This document shows, one piece after another, positions 28,916 to 40,900 of a stretch of DNA of 64,000 nt. The DNA comes from Chrysogorgia sp. JL179-B06 (taxonomy: Eukaryota > Cnidaria > Anthozoa > Scleralcyonacea > Chrysogorgiidae), in assembly GCA_035772405.1 (NCBI GenBank), contig JAYKKM010000260.1:1307501-1371500 (forward strand), written 5' to 3'. Position 1 is the first letter of the stretch; every line of letters starts with the position of its first letter. The position numbers were made by a program, and so were the translations under genes. The notes under the pieces were generated by a model. The model ran no database searches. It saw nothing but the letters and a program-made list of their open reading frames with translations, and had not been told where the DNA came from.

Positions 28916-29998
28916 GCTCTATCACAATATCAACTTGGACACCACCATCACTCGAGTGTTTGATAAGTATTACTTGATTTTGAATGATAACAGATATACA
29001 AAATATTCTCAACCAAAAGTTTTAAAGCGGACTCCGAGATAATTTGTTTGTTACAGTCCTGTGCACAATCAAGCCAAATTTTGATGAAATAGGTTCCAAA
29101 GGAAGAAAGTAATTAACATTTTAGTTGCTTCTCTGATGAAAATTTGTCAAATTACAGGTGTTTTACCAGAACAAATTCATTATTTTGAGATGTCACAAGA
29201 TTTTTCTTTATTATTGTGAGCCAACAGTAAAAGGTCAGTGGCTAATAGCTTGAATTTCCCCCCCAAATAAGCACTTTATATCCATACATAGCTTGGGAAT
29301 TTTCCCGGGAAAATAAGCGCGTAGCAACGACACGTATGGGTCGATTGACGCGATTGATGACAGGAAGCCATCTTGGATCACGGCTTGAGTTCGTTTGCTG
29401 CTTTCTGAATATTATTCAAGCAACATGGCTACGAATATGAGCGAAGCGAATTTAGGATGCGCGTTAAATGTTTTTCGAGAATTTGGCTCGGGTACTAGAC
29501 TGAATTTCAGCACCGAGAAACTCGTTTCTCTTGGATGGAATGTGAACGAGAGAGAGAGCTTGAGCGGCGGACGTAAACGAACAATCGTTTCATTCACGGA
29601 AATTTAAATCAGGGAAAGATGTTATTCCTCAGCCATATTTTATTCCTCCAAGACCAAGAACAAGACTATAAATGCTCCTTTGTCACTGACAGAAAAGCGA
29701 GTGTGAAAAAAGCGCAAAATCGCGGCATATCAAATCACAACACCAATCTCAAGGTGTACATTCTGTCAAAACTCGCTGTAGGAGAGCAATTACAAACGCA
29801 TCGTCTTTCAGCCTTCATCTGCGTTCTGGCGCGAACATTCATCCTTAGATACCAAAGTTTGATCGGACATATCTCGAAAAGTATATAAAGCAGCGCTGTC
29901 AAAATTGGCATACAAACTTATTGTTACTATATCTTTCAACAGATCAAAAACTGTTAAGATCGGAGAAGTTGACTTTAGCCTCCAGTACCACCTTAGTG
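28916..29998. other. Non-coding host stretch
   Basis: Frames at 29395-29607 and 29619-29888 have no recognisable domain. No repeats or RNA genes were recognised. Confidence 0.35.
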
Positions 29999-31260
29999 AC
30001 GAATTTCTATTAAACCATTAAACCGTTAATTAAAGAGTCGGGATCAAATTGGTCTAATGTAGTCTCATTAATTGCTAGAACACCAAAAATACCATCTTTT
30101 ATATATACTTGTAATTCATCAATGTGTTTCGAAAGACTATTGATGTTTGGTAATCCAATTTTAAATGCTCTAACTCTGGAAAGGTCATGTAAAATCGGAC
30201 ATGATGGTGAGTTATGATTTGTTAAATGATCTGCATTGACAACATTACATCAATAAGTGATGTAGTTTCTAAAATTACTAGTGAGGGCTTGGATACCTCT
30301 TGGATTTAGGTGTAGCCACACTGTATTCAAACATTGTTCTCGGATATTGTCATTATTTATATAATCTAAATTATTTTGTTCACAATGGGTCTTGAGTAAA
30401 GCATTTACCTCCGAGATCTTTGCATTTAAGGCTGGGTTGTCATTCCTTTTGATGCCAGAGGATATGGCTATATCCACACTTGGCTGTTGTGTTTTGATGC
30501 CACTAATGACCTTGACCAACTTGCTATTTATTTGTTTTGGGCTATCATTCCTAAGATTGTTTGTCCCAGCATGAATGATAATCTTATCTGGTTTATGTTT
30601 GAGTGTTGGTTTGATGTAATGTTCAAGATCTTCTATTACTGCCCCAGGGAATGACTTTTATATCACCTTTTGTGATTTGGAAAGCTTTCTTCCATTTATG
30701 TATTTGGTCTTTGAGTCACCAATGATTGTGACCCGAGATTGGTTATTTACACACTCACCTGAGTTCTTTCTTTGTCTTTGTTTGTTGACATTGTTGATAG
30801 AAGCTGCATCCTGTTGCTTTCCTTTGCCCTTTTATCCACGGTCCCATCGCCATTTGATTTGCTATTCGAATCGTTGGTTTTGGTATCGACCGAGCCACTA
30901 GTTGGACTGTTTGAGATTGCTTTCTTATCTTCAGTCAGCAGTTGAATCGCTGCTAACAAATTTTCTCGTTCCGCTTCGAGATGTTTGACCTTAGATCTCA
31001 ATTTCTCACACAAAGTACAGTCATTGTCATCACGTTTGTTTGAATTACAGCACTGAAATTTATTCTGAAGTGGTTTTCAGCCATAGTTTGGTGATTAATT
31101 TCGTATTTTGTTCACATCCAGAACAAGATTGATTGTTGTTGACGGCTGAAGTTTCTGGATCTTTTACTTCAATGCATTCGTCCGAGATTTCAGCTGCATT
31201 GTTGTTGTTGTTGGTCGTCTCGAGATGGCCGTCTTGCGTGTCTTCATCGAGCACGTGGTC
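29999..31260 (-). mobile_element. LINE 5' part: coiled-coil/SGNH ORF1 and start of endonuclease ORF2
   Basis: Read on the minus strand from 31260: an acidic/Asn-rich start, a coiled coil (LRSKVKHLEAERENLL), then an SGNH hydrolase-like domain with IIGDS (block I), HAGTNNLRN (block III) and a late LHLNPRG His. Directly after comes an ORF2-like start, LPNINSLSKHIDEL and VLAINETTLDQFDPDS, an AP-endonuclease beginning, which stops at about 29999. Frames are broken. Having the 5' part without the 3' part is unusual for LINE copies, which are normally 5'-truncated. Confidence 0.75.
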
Positions 31261-31506
31261 AGATTTTTTATTCGGCCATTACCATGGAGTAAAACGCGCA
31301 GATTGATTTTCGCACGATTTCATGCTTGGCCCCCTGAACAGCAAGGGTTTTGGTGCCTGGATAAAAGCACAGCGTTGCTACGCTAGCTTTAAAAACATGA
31401 AATCCGCCATTTGTAGGATTATATGACCAGCTTCTGTCAGGTTGAGTTTGCATTCAACGAACGATTTGAGGTTGTCCAGATCTCCTAACCACTTTATTTT
31501 TGTTTT

Positions 31507-31740
31507 GTGAATATCCTTTTCGATAGAAGAAAGCTAAGCATTGGTTATATGAAAAAAAATGTAACACCCTATATGCATGCGATGACATACCGTGTTCCAA
31601 CATTCTTACAGACATACAAATCAGTGAAGATATTTACTGGACAGGCTGTTGAGATGTCTTGCAACATGAATCCAGGCAATGGGAACTGTGAAAGAGAGAA
31701 CGTCCAAAAAGAAAATGAGAAGAAAAATACACAGTATTAG
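31507..31740 (+). mobile_element. Possible transposon-derived fragment
   Basis: A frame with VTPYMHAMTYRVPTFLQTYKS and VKIFTGQAVE recalls a segment seen in many repeated, uncharacterised cnidarian transposon proteins. Only about 50 residues fit, with no intact flanks. Low confidence. Confidence 0.3.
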
Positions 31741-32375
31741 GAGAACGATATTGGTAAAGCAAGGAAAATTTAAAAAAAATTCATAGCAACTTAATAGCTT
31801 TTGTTAATATTGCAATTTACTTCACTGATATTTTAAGGCTCACCAACACAATACAATTCTTGTATGTATACGATTGTCACCCTTGGTGTATGAGATTAAC
31901 TAAAGAAGGGTAAAAGGCATTTTTTCAACATTTGCCATCAAATTGCAAAAAGGAATAAAAATTGCAAACAACTGGTATTCAAGATTTGCAGTCGTATACA
32001 ACAATCATAATATTCTGTAGATGGGCTTCTATGTAAATGCAACAATTCACAGGAACACGAGAAATGAATGCTGAACAGTAATAATGCAAATGTACATAAA
32101 CAATAATTGTCTACATAAACAATAATTGCATCAGCATAGTCGGACACAAGGCCTCAAGGGGGGTGGCTGTGAATTGTTTTTATAAACAAGTTAAATACAA
32201 CAATAAACAGGTTTTAATTGAAAGTTTATGATTGACATACATAACTTCAATAAGAAATACTAAATGGTTGTTTCCTGCAGCTAACACTAAGTTTCTCAAT
32301 GTTATATCGATGTAGCTGTTGCATATGTCCATCTGTGCATGTGTGGTTTCTTGGACTTTATGAAAGAAAAATCCT
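31741..32375. other. Non-coding host stretch
   Basis: No gene supported; probably 3' flank of the minus-strand chromodomain gene. It contains a direct repeat of TAAACAATAATTG at about 32098-32127. Confidence 0.35.
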
Positions 32376-33204
32376 TCATTTTATTGGGAAGGCTACCTCG
32401 ACTCCTAATATGTCAACAAGTTCGTCCCAGTTTTCAGGAAATGCATATCTCACAAACTCATCATTCACAAGCATAGTATGTCTTCCATCATCACTTTTGG
32501 TGCCCTTGCCATCAAAGATATATCGAAAAATATCATGTCTGAAGCAGATCACTGTTGCTAAATTATCCAAAATAGCTGTATGAAGGGCATCACTTGACAA
32601 GGGGAAAGTAATTCTTTGTTTGGATTTGGTTTCCAGAATTCTCTAAAATGGGATAGTAAGCTAGTTCAATTTGTATACATTTGTTAGTGACAATATCATA
32701 CACGCAAACATTGCAGGAATATTATAAAATATACTGTATTCGATTCGATATTTGTTAATTATTAACACAAATAATTCAGAATGATAACTGATAATTTAAA
32801 CGGTTCCCCAAGACGTAAAAGGCAATGGAAAACTACAGTATAAATTATTTGCATGACATGGATGAGTGTGATGACAATATTATTAAGCATAATATATTAA
32901 GTTATTCCTCTTTACCTTAAGGCTAGTGGATTCAGGTTATCTTCTGGCTCCCAGCTGTTAAATAAGGAACTATAACCTTTCCACTTCACCAGATATTCCA
33001 CCTAAAACAAAAATAATCAGATGCTTGACAACTGACAAGTGGACAAAAATTTTCCAAGAATACTCATTCACTATCGACTAATCGAGCTATTGCTAGACAA
33101 AAAAACATTGTACGCTAAATTACTTATAAAGTAACAAACAAACATAGCTTTCCTTTACGAGTTCTTCTTGAAATTGTTCTTTCAATTTCATAGTATTTCC
33201 CTTT
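32376..33204 (-). CDS. Chromodomain-containing host gene, three exons
   Basis: Minus strand. Exon at about 33204-33148 gives KGKYYEIERTISRRTRKGK; exon 33001-32916 gives VEYLVKWKGYSS then SWEPEDNL; together they form a complete chromodomain, which binds methylated histone lysine. Exon 32640-32376 follows in phase with ILETKSKQRITFPL and ends after a conserved-looking FVRYAFPENWDELVDIL. The second intron has a canonical donor (AAG/GTAAAG) and acceptor. The first intron has acceptor TTTTAG but its donor reads AAG/CTATGT, not GT, so the copy may be non-functional or my boundary wrong. The first exon or exons are missing. Confidence 0.6.
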
Positions 33205-33364
33205 CTCGTAGATTTGACAAAGAAATCAGCCGTACTGAGGATGTTTAACTCCGTGTGAAATCGAAGCGTCATTTTATTTAGTTTCTTGCCTTCAACTGTA
33301 AAATGAGCCTGCGGATCTCTCTGCTGGCTGCCCTCCGTCCCTCATATCTCACCATGGGTTGGGG

Positions 33365-33710
33365 CTGAAAATGCCGAAATAATTTTTTTAATGATTTTCG
33401 ATGGTCGCCACAAATCATTGCTTGGCACGATCTACTTCTCTTGCTCGAAGGTCAGCAAGTCAATCTACCTGCTCCAAAATCACATTTTGTCAAAGATGTG
33501 ACATTCAAAGCAGACACGCCTATTTTTTGTACAACGAAAAGACCGCTTGTCTTTGTTAAGAATGGATGCGTAGACAATCGTGAGACTGAAATGAGTGTCA
33601 GGTGGTGCAATGTGTTGAACTTAACTTACCAAATACCACAAGATGAACAATGGCGAGTGGAACCATGTTCATCGTGCTTTGCACGACTTATTTTACACAT
33701 GGAAGATTAG
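33365..33710 (+). mobile_element. SF3-helicase-like fragment of a repeated element
   Basis: The frame reads NDFRWSPQIIAWHDLLLLLEG, APKSHFVKDV, DTPIFCTTKR and a C-terminal CSSCFARLI. The spacing of an acidic/aromatic strand, a downstream DTPIF(T/C)T strand and an Arg-rich end recalls the second half of a superfamily 3 helicase, as in Rep proteins. A frame shift in the T-run at about 33384-33390 separates it from matching upstream sequence. The Walker A part is absent. It may belong to the same family as the HUH-like relic at 26.4-27.2 kb. Confidence 0.4.
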
Positions 33711-34269
33711 TTAAATTATATGCCTTAGTTCGCATTATATATCATCCATCATCATTGACCAATTCAGCGCTTAAAAATAATCTAATGTATTCTTTTTTTA
33801 ATATTTGGTTAACTGCAATAAACTGTGGTTAAGTATCATAAAGTGGTGCCTTTTTTGTTGTGTTCATGGTTAAGTGACGTAATACTTATCCTCTTACAAT
33901 AGAGTGTAAGATATAAAAATAACTAATGATGCATTTCAAATTATGTTAAGATTTTTCGACTTGGACACAAAATGGCATGTATAAAGACTATCCTAAACTG
34001 CGATATGCTCGCAGAGCATGCAGAGATGGTCATATTTGTTATATAGTTTGATTAACATATTTCAGGAACTTTTTACTATTTGTGCTAATTGACGGACAAC
34101 GAAAACTTATGACAATGATAAATAGTTAATATAATATTCAATAAACCTACAGAGTACATAATACCCACCAGTTTTTAACCAATCATTATTTAAAGATGTT
34201 TATGTTACAAATATTTGTTGTATAGCTATCAACTTGATTGCTTCCACGAAATACACTAAAATTAAATGT
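33711..34269. other. Non-coding host stretch
   Basis: A/T-rich, no gene or repeat recognised. Confidence 0.35.
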
Positions 34270-34499
34270 TCAGTATTTTGTCCATCTATCATTAGTTTTA
34301 ACAATTTCCTGCAACCGTTTTGTCATTGTAGAAATTGTCTTATCGATTACTTCTTTTGAGTCGACCATATATTGTATTGAACCGCCTGTTTAAACTGCTC
34401 CCATGTTTGGTGGGTAGCGTTCTTCTCCCTTACTTGTGCTTCAAGGCGTTTTCCAACGAGGTGAAACATGTTTTCTATGGGTTTCAGGTCAGTTATCCA
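34270..34499 (-). mobile_element. Tc1/mariner transposase C-terminal fragment
   Basis: Minus-strand reading gives LKPIENMFHLVGKRLEAQVR, ATHQTWEQFKQAVQYNIW and then, one frame shift later, KRLQEIVKTND and WTKY followed by a stop. KPIEN followed by a helix is the region of the last catalytic acid (here Glu-Asn context) in Tc1/mariner transposases. Upstream ends at a stop, so this is an inactive remnant. Confidence 0.7.
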
Positions 34500-34876
34500 T
34501 TACAAATAACTTCACCTTTACCCGCGATTTTAAACAGAGTGGGAAAATGGCGACGTATGAAATGTGCAAAGAAGTCTGCAGTCATTTTTCATAGGGTTCT
34601 GCCAAGATGACTCGCTTGCCGTACAATATCACAACAATCAAATGCAGTCTTTTGCCTCCGGCAAGGTCTTTGCCTCCGGCAAGGTCCTTGCTTCCTTTTA
34701 TCATAATGACTAGACCGTAGCCTGCGTGCAGACTTTACAATCCAGAATGATATAGAGTCTTCGAATCAGAGGCCGAAAGCTTGTTCTGGTCACGTGCGAA
34801 TCCTCACAAAAATGGGGAAAGAACATGATTGGTCAATTACTAAATATGCGGTAATTACTAAATATTGGTAATTACC
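34500..34876. other. Host stretch with short tandem words
   Basis: It contains GCCTCCGGCAAGGTC twice in tandem (about 34655-34686) and repeated TAATTACTAAATAT words (34835-34870) flanking the next element. No gene. Confidence 0.4.
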
Positions 34877-36044
34877 TACCTCCTCCGCAGGCGTTTTTGG
34901 GGGAGGGGCGCTGGCGGAAAAAATTGCGGGCGCGCGAAATTTGAGAACTGAGAAAAGACGAAGAAACGCCTGCCAACTAATGTTCGATCTTCGGGTTTGT
35001 AGTGTCGATCTTCGGGTTATCCATAAATATCTGCTGAAATATGACCCATCGAAACTTGAAACGCCTCGTAAAGTCTTATCGGGCCATTCTGGTTATATCT
35101 GGATAGTTATGGCGGATAGCAGCGAGGAAGAGATTCAGAAATTCGAAGATTTCATGCACAGCAGTGATAGACAGTGATGTTGACATAGTCGGAGCAATTA
35201 TAGAATACCCGTCCATTTTTGAAACCGCATTTAAAGGCAGAAATACAAACCAGGTTGCTCTAAAATCTCTTTAAATATAATGTCGAAGGTTTATATTTGT
35301 GTGTACTTGTACATTTATCAAATTAAATGGTTTAAAATATAGAACGAAGGAATTGTGTATGATGAACTTTGCGTAATTTGACCCTTTTAATTTATCACTT
35401 TTACTAACCGTGCTTTTACTAACTGTCAACAGATACAAATAGCGAAAGTGCTGGACGGGTATTCTACGATTTAGCGCAAAATGTAGACCAGCTGCCATTT
35501 GTAAACTTGAACGTGTTTAATTGAACCCAATGTATAGATTAAAACAAGATATATTAAAGTGATATTAGCGTCTCAAGTACAATATTTTATATACTAATAA
35601 AGGTTGTGTTTTGCATTGTTTTTGTTTGTTTGTATGTATGTATGACTGAATATGCTTTATTAGACATGCTACATGTATTTTAAATAATATATGTGCTAAT
35701 GATTCATTATTTAGTTGATATGCTTGCCTTCATGCTTTGTGTTTAGTAGCAAATTACCAGTTGTCGCTTCGTTTTTAAGAAATGGGCCATAGTTTTTCAA
35801 TATTTTAGCGCTTTGGTGGTAAAAAGGAGAGTTGTTTTAGCTATTTACTGCCCAACAGTTTCCTCGATAAATTGCTTTTCAATACGCCTATAAATATGTA
35901 CGATCTCGAGTACGATCACGTCAATGCTTCGCCATCTTGAAATCATTAGTCGGCAGGCGTTTATTCTCGCTTAGCCCGCAATTTTTTTTCTCCCGCCCGC
36001 GCCCCTCCCGCCCTCGCCCCAAAAAACGCCTGCGGAGGAGGTAG
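34877..36044. mobile_element. Mutator-like (MULE) non-autonomous element, perfect 9-bp TSD
   Basis: Terminal inverted repeats of about 100 bases begin CTACCTCCTCCGCAGGCGTT at 34877 and end with the reverse complement at 36044. GGTAATTAC stands immediately outside both ends (34868-34876 and 36045-36053). Long inverted repeats with a 9-bp duplication are typical of Mutator-like elements. The 1168-bp interior has a 78-codon frame (34941-35177) without a domain and a nested inverted-repeat pair, so it is non-autonomous. Confidence 0.88.
35201..35466. mobile_element. Nested 266-bp inverted-repeat MITE (possibly mariner type)
   Basis: TAGAATACCCGTCCA at 35201-35215 and its exact reverse complement at 35452-35466 bound a non-coding stretch inside the MULE. 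If the outer TA is the target duplication, it is a Tc1/mariner-type MITE. Without another copy the boundaries are uncertain. Confidence 0.5.
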
Positions 36045-36053
36045 GGTAATTAC

Positions 36054-36613
36054 TAAATATTGGTAATTAATGTAAAAAGTTGATTTCGATGAATTATAAA
36101 ACGTAAACATGGCGTGTATCGATCTTGTGAACCTCGAAGATGAATCGTTTGAACGCGTTCTTTTTCCATTGGACTGACACAGAAACAATAACAGGTTCAG
36201 CTGGTTTTGGTGGAGGGGGTTGCGGCGTCAGTGAAAACACAACACACGCCATAGGGCAGTCGAGCAGTTTGTGTTAAAGAAATTCGGATGTTGGACGAAA
36301 GCTTGTAATACTTGGCGTTGCTTGTTTGTCGACATGCGACCACAGGGAGCCGTAACATCTATTAGTGAAGCGAGTTTAACAGCAAATCGGGTTTATTTTG
36401 TATTTTTTGCACAATAATTGTATTAAATCGCTATTAAAATGTTCTTACTTGTTAATTTTGTCGACAATCTGGACAAATTACAGGCAACCAGACCAGAAAG
36501 GCAACGAGTCATTGTTTATATTAATTTGGAGGAAGGGAAGCAACTTTATTTCGGTAGTGATTTGTTTTGACGTCTGTTGTATGACGTGCCAAGGTGGACA
36601 ATATTAGTTACCC
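36054..36613. other. Non-coding host stretch
   Basis: No gene is supported; short frames only. It begins with another copy of the TAATTACTAAATATTGG word that flanks the MULE. Confidence 0.35.
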
Positions 36614-36887
36614 CAAATATATTTAAAACGGACCTCGCAAATATAATTCGAGCTACATAAATATAATACGAAGCCCATAAATATAACATGAACCTCCCAA
36701 ATACAATATGAATTTCCCAAATATAATACGAATTTCCCAAATATAATACGAATTTCCCAAATATAATACCAATTTCCCAAATATAATACCAATTTCCCAA
36801 ATATAATACCAATTTCCCAAATATAATACCAATTTCCGAAATATAATACGAATTTCCCAAATATAATATGAATTTCCCAAATATAAT
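36614..36887. repeat. 20-bp minisatellite, left part
   Basis: Tandem copies of AATTTCCCAAATATAATACG with small variants, almost perfect from about 36700. The apparent minus-strand proteins (YYIWEIRIIFGK repeated) arise from this unit and are not genes. The array is interrupted by an insertion at 36888 and resumes at 37734. Confidence 0.9.
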
Positions 36888-37733
36888 CAGTGCTGTAAGT
36901 AACTTCGTTACAAGTAACGAAATTACAAGTAATCGTTACTTTTTAAAGTAACTATATGGGTAACTAGTTACATTTTGCAAGGAGGTAACTGTAACTGTAA
37001 CTAGTTACATTTTTGCTAAAAATGGAACTATAACGAGTTACATTTGTTACCAGCGTTAACGTTACTTTTCCGTTACATTCTCACGCTCACTTCTACCATG
37101 GTTTGCTTCTACAGTCAATTGAAGCAGTGTTGGTATTTCCGTAACATTTCAATATTTCATGTAGGGCTACATAACGTCCTCGCCAAATTATCAACGCCAA
37201 TCTGCTGACCACTGATCACGGGCGCATATTAGTTTTGTAATCTTCATATTTTTTCAAGACTCAATTTCATGAGGCTGGTATGATTTTCGTTCAATAAACA
37301 GAATAATTTTCATAATTTCATGCGCTATTGAGTCATGACTTCATGCGAGGCATCCTTGGCCGTATTTGGCGGACATGTTCGAATGCAAAAAATTTAATGT
37401 TTTTGAAATACTGATTCACTGTACTGTTTTATTTGAGTAGTTGTTGTTGGGTTATCTCGTTCTTTAAAGAAGGTATAAGGTCACTAAAAGACAGTACTTT
37501 AACTTAACTGAACCCATTGCCATTGTAAATAGTAAAACCTGGGAATGTAACTTTTACAAGTTACAAAAATGTCAAAGTAACTTTGTAACTAGTTACAAAA
37601 ATCTTAAAGTAACTTTGTAACGATAACTAGTTACATTTATTTCATGTAACTTTTACCAGTAACTAGTTCCTTTTTTGAGCATGTAACTGTAACTGTAACT
37701 AGTTCCAAAAAAAAAGTAACTTTTACAGCACTG
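36888..37733. mobile_element. hAT-type non-autonomous element inside the minisatellite
   Basis: The element starts CAGTGCTGTAAGTAAC and ends GTTACTTTTACAGCACTG-like (right end ...TTTTACAGCACTG), giving short terminal inverted repeats CAGTGCTGTAA. AATATAAT stands on both sides (36880-36887 and 37734-37741), an 8-bp target duplication taken from the minisatellite unit. Subterminal GTAACTAGTTAC words repeat at both ends. CAGTG termini and 8-bp duplications fit the hAT superfamily. 846 bp and non-coding. Confidence 0.88.
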
Positions 37734-37842
37734 AATATAATATGAACTTCCCAAATATAATACCAATTTCCCAAACATAATATGAATTTCCCAAATATAA
37801 TACGAACTTTTAAAATATAATACGAACTTATAGACGCGAAGT
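37734..37842. repeat. 20-bp minisatellite, right part
   Basis: Four to five more degenerate copies of the unit AATTTCCCAAATATAATACG follow the hAT-type insertion, ending just before the HECT gene. Confidence 0.85.
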
Positions 37843-37915
37843 TTTTATCCCGAATAAATTTACGAGGAAAAGTGGTTCCCAAGTTTCACCGCGAAATGTG
37901 CAAACATATGCAAAT

Positions 37916-40900
37916 ATGGCTGAGAGAAACTTGCAAGCACTCTCTAGCCTTATGAAAGCGATTTCTACGTTAAACCAAAGCACGAACCAGAATACACAAG
38001 GCACACAAAATTCGCAGAGTGGAAGTAACGACGTTGAGTCAGCAATAAGAGGGCTTTTCCCTTCCACTAATGGCCAGTCAGTGACCGAAGCTGTAAACAA
38101 AAGTGAAACCAATACGGCGAATGCCGTCGATCGACGTTTTGTTGAAGATCGTGAGCGTTTTCAGCCTAACCGAAACTATCATGTACCCGGCGGAAAGAAG
38201 AGGCCCAAGTCCACTAACAGAGGCGCAAAAAAGGTCAAGTTTGCCGACCAGCGTTCGACTATTAAGGATGTTGTATTGTTGCCTGGGCCAAAGTTGGATA
38301 AAGTTCCACGAGGGACAACGAGAGAAGCTCTGTATGCTCACGGTTTTGTGACCACATTTGAGATGCAACCAGCCATGAGTGAACAAGTCATCAGAAAAAT
38401 TGTGGAAGAAAAGTTTAAACGAAAGCTATTGGGCTGTAAAAAAACGCCAAAGTTTGAGTTTGTGCGAGCGATTAATAGCAAAATAATCTTGGCAAAAAGG
38501 CAAGATTGTCAGAGCTACGATGGAAGACTGTTAAAGCACATTTCTGGCCAAGGTCCGCTGTACATTAGGGCTACAACAGATGTCAGCGCTTCTCTTAATA
38601 TGTACCTAAATATGGGTAAAGAGGAAAGCAGCGATGAAAGCAGCGATGAAAGCCAGACAGAACAAGATGCACAGACTATTCTGAGATCCAGTATGTTTGA
38701 ACATACTGAAGTCATCAATATTGATGATGGACCTAGCTCATCTGGCGGTAATAGTACAGCTCGAGGAGCCGCTCTTGAAGATGGTCCAGGTGATTTAATG
38801 GAGGTGTCAACGCGAGTAGAAGCATCAACAGCCCGAAACTCTACAGTACCAGTAGAAGCCCAAAAGCCTTTAGTTTCTTGTCCAACCTGTCGTGGACAAT
38901 TTCAAAGCAACGAGATTGAGGAGCATGCTGATGCATGTGCAGATTCATCTTGGCATGGATCTGAGCAGCTTATGTATACAAATTTGATGTCAAGCTTTAA
39001 TATAAACACTTCTGACAGTGACCCAGAGCCTAACGAAACATCCATAACAGTTGAGGAAAATGAAGTCAGAGTGAGTGAGGTTACTCAAGAAAATATCAAA
39101 GGTCGATTGACTGAAGTGGTGGCAGAACTGCAGAAGAAAGTGGGATTATTAACCAGTAGAATCAATGTTCGGCGTAAGACTGTTTTGGTTGATTATATAA
39201 ACACTCGAAAGAGATGCACCTGGTTTGTGCCAGAGAATCGTTTAAAAGTCGTTTTCATTGGAGAGCCAGCTATCGATGATGGTGGCCCAAAACGTGAATT
39301 TTTTACCGGTATGTTTCTCAGTTGATGAATTAATAACATATAGATTAGAGTAAGTAATTAACAAATTAATATTAGTTGACAATCACATTGTTTTTCTTTG
39401 ATGTACAATGGTTGTATATTTACTCCCAAACAAGCATAAGTCAAGTTAATTGACTCGATTCTTCCCCCAGCAATACCCTTATACCACCATTATACATGCA
39501 TATACAGAACTCTTGACTGAGCTGAAATTTCTTGGCAACAGCTGAACTACTGTGCAGACCACTGAGCTGCATAATAATTATGTACCCTGAATCACAGCAC
39601 CAGAATCACATGGGTGTGGGCTCAAGATCTAATTGAAAAACTTTGATACTGCATTTTTGCAACTGGTTCCCAGTTTACTCTTAAAATGTTCATGACTTGT
39701 ATAAATATATTCATATATAGAGAATTTCAAGCCTCCATCAGTTGAAACTTCTATGTAATTAAATCACTCACAGTGTATTCTGATCAGTCGCTCGCTCGCG
39801 AAGAAGAAACAAAAGCGAAAGTATCTATCAAAGCTAAAAATGTCTATTCACCAGTCACGTGACTAATGTTCTCACATCTAAATATAGATATCACACCCAG
39901 TCTCCAACACACTCCTCAAAATGATTTTACTTCAAACCCCTACAGTATGATCACAATAAGTACATGTCATCAATAATTAATATACTGTACTTTTTTCTGT
40001 TTTTATTAGATGTGCTTCAACAATTACAGCTGAGGCTATTTGATAAGAATGGGGTGCCAATGGAGAGTACTGTTGCATTGACAGAGGGACAATTTAAGTA
40101 TGGTGGAGAACTCATGGCTATGTCTGTGGTACAGGGAGGCCCGGCACCAAACTTCCTGTCACCTGTAATTTTTGATGTTATCTCGAAAGGATTGAACAAA
40201 ACGTGCTTTTCATTGGAGATGATAGACAATGTCGAATTGAAAGACGTTGCTACTCAGGTACTGTACAAGAATTTCTACAACTAAAATCATATGGCATTTA
40301 ATAGACAGTGAATGTTTTTTGTCAGTTACAATGTACATGTATGCCATCTGATCTCATCCATAGGTTTGTTAAGATTCATTACCCTTTAACACTAGTGGCC
40401 TTCAGTATTTTACTCTGTCTATTTTTGTGTAATATATGGGAGGGTAATGGGACCTACACCGGTGTTGAATTTTGTATATAGTGGGAAAACAGTATTTGAG
40501 CATAACGGATACAAAAACAATTATATTATGTGGATAACACTGATGATTGACATGAACAATGTGTAGGACGTGAATATGGAGTCGTGGTGGAGACAAATGA
40601 CGGTGGTGGCGGTGGTGTGTTTGTGAGTGGAGCAATTGGATGTTGGAATAGAAACACGTGTATTTGTGGTTGTTCATATATGAGGCAACCCTCGACGCAT
40701 TTCGACCTAACAGTCTTCTTCAGGAGGGATTTTAAGGGGTTTGGGTGTGAGTGCAAATATGTTGTAAGTATTGGTTATGGTGATCGAAAGTGACAGTGAG
40801 ATATTTGATGAACAATCGGTGATATAGATGACGGAATATAGATGATATTGGCTGTGGCGATCGGAGGTGACGGTGAGATATTTGGTGAACAATGGTCATG

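Noticed and set aside
36546..36880. Repetitive minus-strand proteins (YYIWEIRIIFGK-type)
   Set aside because: They are translations of the 20-bp minisatellite in three frames; the unit is not a multiple of three, so every frame repeats the same peptide.
36614..36887. CRISPR-like array
   Set aside because: The 20-bp units follow each other without unique spacers and lie in eukaryotic sequence; it is a minisatellite.
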